Shown in pieces: positions 15,408 to 18,457 of a stretch of 18,457 nt of DNA. Made by a program: the position numbers and the translations under genes. Each line of letters begins with the position of its first letter. Positions within the stretch are counted from its first letter, which is position 1. Source of the DNA: an uncultured Bacilli bacterium (GTDB lineage Bacteria > Bacillota_I > Bacilli_A > RFN20 > DUOF01); contig CAKORZ010000021.1 of assembly GCA_934101685.1 (NCBI GenBank), positions 1 to 18,457 of the forward strand. The letters are read 5' to 3'. Below the pieces are notes generated by a model. It saw only the letters and a program-made list of their open reading frames with translations, made no database searches and was not told the origin of the DNA.

Positions 15408-15411
15408 CCTC
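15408..15411 (-). promoter_or_regulatory. Ribosome site that decides the yfhO-like start
   Basis: GAGG is 9 bases before the ATG at 15398. The in-frame GTG at 15411-15413 coincides with the expected transcription start and has no ribosome site upstream within the message. Confidence 0.6.
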
Positions 15412-15419
15412 ACGTTTAA

Positions 15420-15448
15420 ATTATATAATTATAAATTAGTTAAATCAA
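15420..15448 (-). promoter_or_regulatory. Strong sigma-A promoter of the yfhO-uppS operon
   Basis: TTGATT (15443-15448), exactly 17 bases, then a perfect TATAAT (15420-15425) on the minus strand. Its -35 matches the secreted-protein promoter. The spacing predicts a start near 15413 and a leader of only about 15 bases, just long enough for the GAGG ribosome site. Confidence 0.75.
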
Positions 15449-15454
15449 TTAAAC

Positions 15455-15479
15455 TAAAAAAAAAGAGCCTTATGGCTCT
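15455..15479 (-). terminator. Intrinsic terminator of spoVS
   Basis: On the minus strand AGAGCC and GGCTCT form a 6-bp GC-containing stem with an ATAA loop (plus-strand span 15464-15479), followed by nine T. It starts 5 bases after the spoVS stop and separates spoVS from the yfhO operon. Confidence 0.92.
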
Positions 15480-15484
15480 AATTT

Positions 15485-15748
15485 TTATTGAAATTTAACA
15501 ACTAATTTAATTGCTGTTTTTATTTGATTATCTATAGTTACTTCCCAAAATGATGGTATGACAATAATCTCTTTACCACTAGGTGCTACAAATCCTCTTG
15601 CTATAGCTACTGCTTTAATAGCTTGATTTAAGGCTCCTGCTCCTATTGAATGTATTTCAACATTTTCTTTTTCTTTTAAAATATTTACTAAGGCACCTGC
15701 CACTAAATTTGGATTAGATTTTGTAGATACTTTTAATATTTCTGTCAT
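15485..15748 (-). CDS. spoVS: Stage V sporulation protein S
   Basis: An 87-residue Alba-like protein of the SpoVS family, which influences sporulation, septation and coat assembly in B. subtilis; its molecular ligand is not settled. It matches the Bacillus sequence, as I recall it, almost end to end: EILKVSTKSNPNLVAGAL (3-20), IHSIGAGALNQAIKAVAIARGFVAPSGKEI (about 32-61), and IKTAIKLVVKF near the C-terminus. The family is also found in some bacteria that do not sporulate, so alone it does not prove spore formation; with CotE in the same window the case is stronger. The ribosome site AAGGAGGA (15756-15763) is 7 bases upstream of the ATG. It follows ymdB with a 62-base AT-only gap, keeps the B. 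subtilis rny-ymdB-spoVS order, and ends at a strong terminator. Confidence 0.97.
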   Translation of the reverse strand: MTEILKVSTKSNPNLVAGALVNILKEKENVEIHSIGAGALNQAIKAVAIARGFVAPSGKEIIVIPSFWEVTIDNQIKTAIKLVVKFQ

Positions 15749-15785
15749 TGTTATTTCCTCCTTAATTTAATATATTTTAATTTTA

Positions 15786-15814
15786 AATATATTATGATAA
15801 TATTTTTTAATTAA
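15786..15814 (-). promoter_or_regulatory. Weak candidate promoter of spoVS
   Basis: TATATT (15786-15791) with TTAATT 17 bases upstream (15809-15814), the latter overlapping the ymdB stop codon. The gap is purely A/T for long stretches, so a chance match is quite likely; spoVS may instead be read from the rny promoter. Confidence 0.3.
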
Positions 15815-16587
15815 GGCTTAATATATATCCTCTCTATACTATTACTTTTGCCAGTTTTCTCATCAATATCTATAACAACAGCATTTAATTCTCCTTCGCT
15901 TTCACTAGGATTATGTTTTCTAAAATCATGATCTTTAGAAAAAGCTATTGCATTATCAACTTCTATTCCAAGCACACTCTCATATGCTCCACAGAATCCA
16001 ACATCACTAATATAAGCTGTCCCTTTTGGCAACACTCTATTATCGGCAGTTTGAACATGTGTGTGTGTCCCTAAAACAGCGCTAACTCTACCATCAAGAT
16101 AATATGCTAAACTTTTCTTTTCACCATTTGCTTCTGCGTGAAAATCTACAATATGTATTATTTCATCTTCTTCGCAAAGAAGGTCATCCATAATTTCAAA
16201 AGGATTTAAAGCTTCAAATTCTCTAATAAATAGTCTTCCTATTAAATTAGTTATTCTAACTTTTCCTTTTTTCGTATCAATAACAATACTACCAACACCT
16301 TCAACAACACCATCAATATTAAGTGGTCTAGCAATATTATTAACCTTATCAAGCCATTTAAGAATATCATTGTTTTTCAAAAAATGATTACCCATTGTAA
16401 AAGCATCTATTCCTAAGCTCATTAATTCGTCATAAATAACTTTAGTCATACCTTTACCATGTGCAGAATTTTCTCCATTAGCTATAGTTAAATCTATATC
16501 ATATTTTTTCTTTAACTCGCTTAAATGTTTTCTTACAACATTACGTCCACTTTTACTATATATATCTCCTAAAAATAATACTTTCAT
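15811..16587 (-). CDS. ymdB: YmdB-type metallophosphoesterase
   Basis: A cytosolic phosphodiesterase that hydrolyses cyclic nucleotides (2',3'- and 3',5'-cNMP) in vitro and in B. subtilis affects biofilm, motility and nanotube formation. The 258-residue protein keeps the metal ligands at the same numbers as the B. subtilis enzyme: Asp8 (FLGDIY), Glu39-Asn40 (NGENSAHGKG), Asn67 and His68 (GNH), His150 (VDFHAEAN), His175 and His177 (GTHTHVQTAD). The loop after GNH is FLKNN, where Bacillus has TWDN or similar; the residues changed are not metal ligands. The late segment DVGFCGAYESVLGI (around 195-208) is typical. It begins two bases after the rny stop codon and its GAGGTT ribosome site lies inside the end of rny, so the two are co-translated, as in many Bacilli. 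Confidence 0.96.
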   Translation of the reverse strand: MKVLFLGDIYSKSGRNVVRKHLSELKKKYDIDLTIANGENSAHGKGMTKVIYDELMSLGIDAFTMGNHFLKNNDILKWLDKVNNIARPLNIDGVVEGVGSIVIDTKKGKVRITNLIGRLFIREFEALNPFEIMDDLLCEEDEIIHIVDFHAEANGEKKSLAYYLDGRVSAVLGTHTHVQTADNRVLPKGTAYISDVGFCGAYESVLGIEVDNAIAFSKDHDFRKHNPSESEGELNAVVIDIDEKTGKSNSIERIYIKP

Positions 16588-16589
16588 TA

Positions 16590-18140
16590 TTACTTAGCAA
16601 CCTCATTAGCTCTAGTTTCTCTAATTACAGTTACTTTAATTTGTCCTGGATATGTTAGTTCATTTTCAATCTTATCTTTTAATTCTTTAGCTAATCTAAA
16701 TGCTTGTAAATCATCTACTTTTTCAGGAATTACCATAACTCTAACTTCTCTACCAGCTTGAATTGCATAAGCTTCCTTAACGCCCTCAAAACTATGAGAT
16801 AATTCTTCTAATTTTTCAACACGTTTAATATAATTTTCTAAAGTTTCACTTCTTGCACCTGGTCTAGCAGCACTTAAAGTATCAGCAGCGCTAACCAAAT
16901 GTGAATATACATTAGTTGCTTCAACATCACCATGATGTGATTCAATTGCATTAATAACTATTGGATTTTCATTGTATTTTTTAGCAAGTCTTGCACCTAA
17001 CTCAACGTGACTTCCTTCAACTTCAAAATCCAATGCTTTACCAATATCGTGTAGTAATCCTGCTCTTCTAGCAAGATTTTGATCAAGTCCTAACTCTGCA
17101 GCCATAATACCAGTAAGATAAGCAACTTCCATTGAATGTTGTAATACATTTTGTCCATAACTAGTACGATATTTTAATTTACCTAAAGTTTGAATCATTT
17201 CAGTACTCATTCTAGCAATACCTAATTCAAAAATAGCATCTTCTCCAGCTTTCATAATAGATTCATTAACTTCTTCTTTAGCTTTTTCTACAACTTCTTC
17301 TATTCTTCCTGGTTGAATTCTTCCATCTTTAATTAAGTTTTCAAGAGCAATTCTTGCAGTCTCTCTTCTAATTGGGTCAAAACAAGAAACGCTAATAACT
17401 TCTGGAGTATCATCAATAATTAAATCAACACCAGTTAATTGTTCAATTGTTCTAATATTTCTACCTTCTCTACCTATAATTCTACCCTTTAATTCATCAT
17501 TAGGTAAACTTACAGTACTAACAGTTTTTTCTCCTGCTACTTCTTGAGAAAATTTTTCAATAGCTATACTTAAAATTTGTTTAGCAGTATCATTTGCTTT
17601 AAGTTTAGCTTCTTCTTCTTTATTCTTAATGTATAAAGTTGTTTCATTCTTTGTTTTTTCTTCAACTATTTTAAATAATTCTTTTTTTGCTTCACTAACT
17701 GTTAAACTAGCAACTCTTTCAAGTTCTTTAGTAACAGATTCATTTTTCATATTAATTTCATATTCTCTACTATTTAATTGTTCGGTTTTTTCATTTAATT
17801 GTTTTAATTTGTTTTCTAGATTTTCTTCTTTAACTAAAAGTGCATTATCTCTACGATTAATGTTATCTTCTCTAACATCAAGCTTATTTTCTGCTTCGAC
17901 AATTTCAACTTTCATTTCTTTAATTTCTTTTTCTGCATTTTGCTTCATTTCATAAGTTAAAGCTTTAGCCTCAACTTCAGCATTATGCTTAATATTATTT
18001 GCTTTTTCCTCTGCTTCTTTAATAATATTATTAACTTTTGAATCTATGTTTTTAAGACCAAATAATGGCTTAAATCTCATTAAAACAATGCCACCAGCTG
18101 CACCAACAACTAAACCAAGTAGGATCCAAACAAACACCAT
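16590..18140 (-). CDS. rny: Ribonuclease Y
   Basis: Membrane-bound endoribonuclease that starts decay and processing of many mRNAs in Firmicutes. The 516-residue protein has the full plan: one N-terminal helix (about 3-21), a long charged coiled coil (about 35-200), a KH domain with GRIIGREGRNIR (219-230), and an HD domain with His334 (LQHS), the catalytic His363-Asp364 (LLHDIGKALD) and HHGD (401-404), followed by the C-terminal AYAIQAGREVRVMVIPEKVDD segment. Length is normal. The start at 18140 has GGGGGA 8 bases upstream and a predicted promoter at 18200-18229. The ricA product encoded 12 kb further along is the family of its specificity partners, and ymdB follows immediately. No interruption or frameshift is seen. 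Confidence 0.98.
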   Translation of the reverse strand: MVFVWILLGLVVGAAGGIVLMRFKPLFGLKNIDSKVNNIIKEAEEKANNIKHNAEVEAKALTYEMKQNAEKEIKEMKVEIVEAENKLDVREDNINRRDNALLVKEENLENKLKQLNEKTEQLNSREYEINMKNESVTKELERVASLTVSEAKKELFKIVEEKTKNETTLYIKNKEEEAKLKANDTAKQILSIAIEKFSQEVAGEKTVSTVSLPNDELKGRIIGREGRNIRTIEQLTGVDLIIDDTPEVISVSCFDPIRRETARIALENLIKDGRIQPGRIEEVVEKAKEEVNESIMKAGEDAIFELGIARMSTEMIQTLGKLKYRTSYGQNVLQHSMEVAYLTGIMAAELGLDQNLARRAGLLHDIGKALDFEVEGSHVELGARLAKKYNENPIVINAIESHHGDVEATNVYSHLVSAADTLSAARPGARSETLENYIKRVEKLEELSHSFEGVKEAYAIQAGREVRVMVIPEKVDDLQAFRLAKELKDKIENELTYPGQIKVTVIRETRANEVAK

Positions 18141-18178
18141 TTATTTTTCCCCCATTCATTTAGTGATTATTTATTAAG

Positions 18179-18194
18179 TGTATATTTCTATACA
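18179..18194. repeat. Perfect inverted repeat in the rny leader
   Basis: TGTATA (18179-18184) and TATACA (18189-18194) surround a TTTC loop. On the minus strand it begins about where rny transcription is predicted to start and ends about 39 bases before the ATG, so it would form a small 5' stem in the message or serve as a protein-binding half-site pair. Confidence 0.5.
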
Positions 18195-18199
18195 AATTT

Positions 18200-18229
18200 A
18201 TTTTAATATATTTTACCCACTTTTAACAA
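18200..18229 (-). promoter_or_regulatory. Candidate rny promoter
   Basis: TTGTTA (18224-18229), 18 bases, then TAAAAT (18200-18205) on the minus strand. It lies in the gap between the right-edge gene fragment and rny. A start near 18193 would give a leader of about 53 bases. Confidence 0.5.
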
Positions 18230-18243
18230 TAATTCACCTATCA

Positions 18244-18457
18244 TTATTTTCTTATTATTTTATTTTCTTTCACTTCATGAGGACTATAACAAAACTTTTC
18301 AAATTCTTTTTCTACTTCATAAGCTACTATTTTTTCATCATAATCAATCTCTTTAGCTTTATCACTCATTAACTTTTTAATTATTTTTTCTTTATTTTCT
18401 TTATAATAATCTTCAATTAAAGGATAAAACCTCGTATATAAACTACTAGACTCATGG
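18244..18457 (-). CDS. C-terminal fragment of an unrecognised protein (5' end outside window)
   Basis: A minus-strand frame with 71 sense or stop codons runs in from the right edge and ends with TAA (18244-18246), followed at once by an in-frame TGA. Its 70 visible residues are strongly charged and helical: YPLIEDYYKENKEKIIKKL, then DKAKEIDYDEKIVAYEVEKEFEKF, CYSPHEV and a basic end KIIRK. I do not recognise it. In B. subtilis recA precedes rny, but this tail does not look like the end of RecA. Codon choice and orientation match the downstream genes, so it is probably a real gene. It lacks an obvious terminator before the rny promoter. Confidence 0.6.
   Translation of the reverse strand, partial: HESSSLYTRFYPLIEDYYKENKEKIIKKLMSDKAKEIDYDEKIVAYEVEKEFEKFCYSPHEVKENKIIRK

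Noticed and set aside
15769..15793. AT-only 9-bp inverted repeat between ymdB and spoVS
   Set aside because: No G or C in the stem and no T-run in the right place; such repeats are expected by chance in A/T-only sequence, so it is not called a terminator.
15806..15840. Sigma-H-like -35 (AGAGGATAT) at the end of ymdB, upstream of spoVS
   Set aside because: The -35 matches well and B. subtilis spoVS is sigma-H dependent, but no GAAT-type -10 lies at 11-12 bases, and the match falls on codons for the conserved ymdB end.
17629..17955. Plus-strand open frame rich in Ser and Phe opposite rny
   Set aside because: It is the complement of the charged coiled-coil of RNase Y, which commonly gives such frames.
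18178..18372. 64-residue plus-strand open frame at the right edge, rich in Phe, Ile and Tyr
   Set aside because: It overlaps the rny promoter gap and the complement of a charged minus-strand gene end; no ribosome site, and composition is what AT-rich non-coding DNA gives.
1..18457. CRISPR array, insertion sequence, tRNA or rRNA gene, prophage or defence system
   Set aside because: No regularly spaced repeats, transposase or integrase motifs, or RNA gene sequences were seen; the gene set is housekeeping, envelope and sporulation.

Overview
The window is an AT-rich segment of a low-GC Firmicutes (Bacilli) chromosome, with standard Shine-Dalgarno sites, sigma-A-like promoters and dense, mostly minus-strand operons. 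TGA is used as a stop (uppS and the DedA-like export gene end in TGA) and Trp is encoded by TGG, so this is not the mycoplasma code. Homologues of SpoVS and of the spore-coat organiser CotE suggest a lineage that makes, or descends from, endospore formers. An uncultured gut Bacilli lineage (Erysipelotrichales/RF39-like) would fit, but that placement is inference.

Layout. A 5'-truncated class A penicillin-binding protein (plus strand, 3-1217) converges on an unrecognised secreted, membrane-anchored protein (1264-2304, minus). Next, all on minus and read from right to left, come rny, ymdB, spoVS; then yfhO-like, uppS and a small export protein; then, after a plus-strand glycosyltransferase, a GT-C transferase, an ABC ATPase and its permease, miaB, a short ricA/ymcA, a zinc-ribbon membrane protein, a PH-domain protein, mscL and cotE. 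A fragment of another minus-strand gene lies at the right edge. No stretch longer than about 115 bases lacks a gene.

How the genes relate. The order rny-ymdB-spoVS ... miaB-ricA ... cotE is the order known from Bacillus subtilis, but here it is interrupted by a roughly 9 kb envelope block (two large GT-C-type membrane transferases, a polyprenyl-phosphate glycosyltransferase, UppS and an ABC exporter) and by a zinc-ribbon/PH/mscL insert before cotE. RNase Y, YmdB and RicA form an RNA-turnover/developmental theme. UppS, the GtrB/CsbB-like transferase, the YfhO-like protein and the Gpi18-like protein form a lipid-carrier glycosylation theme.

The most striking regulatory structure is in the mscL-cotE gap. 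There an intrinsic terminator hairpin contains the cotE Shine-Dalgarno in its 3' arm. A sigma-E-like promoter overlaps the same hairpin, placed so that its transcript would begin inside the loop and leave the ribosome site free.
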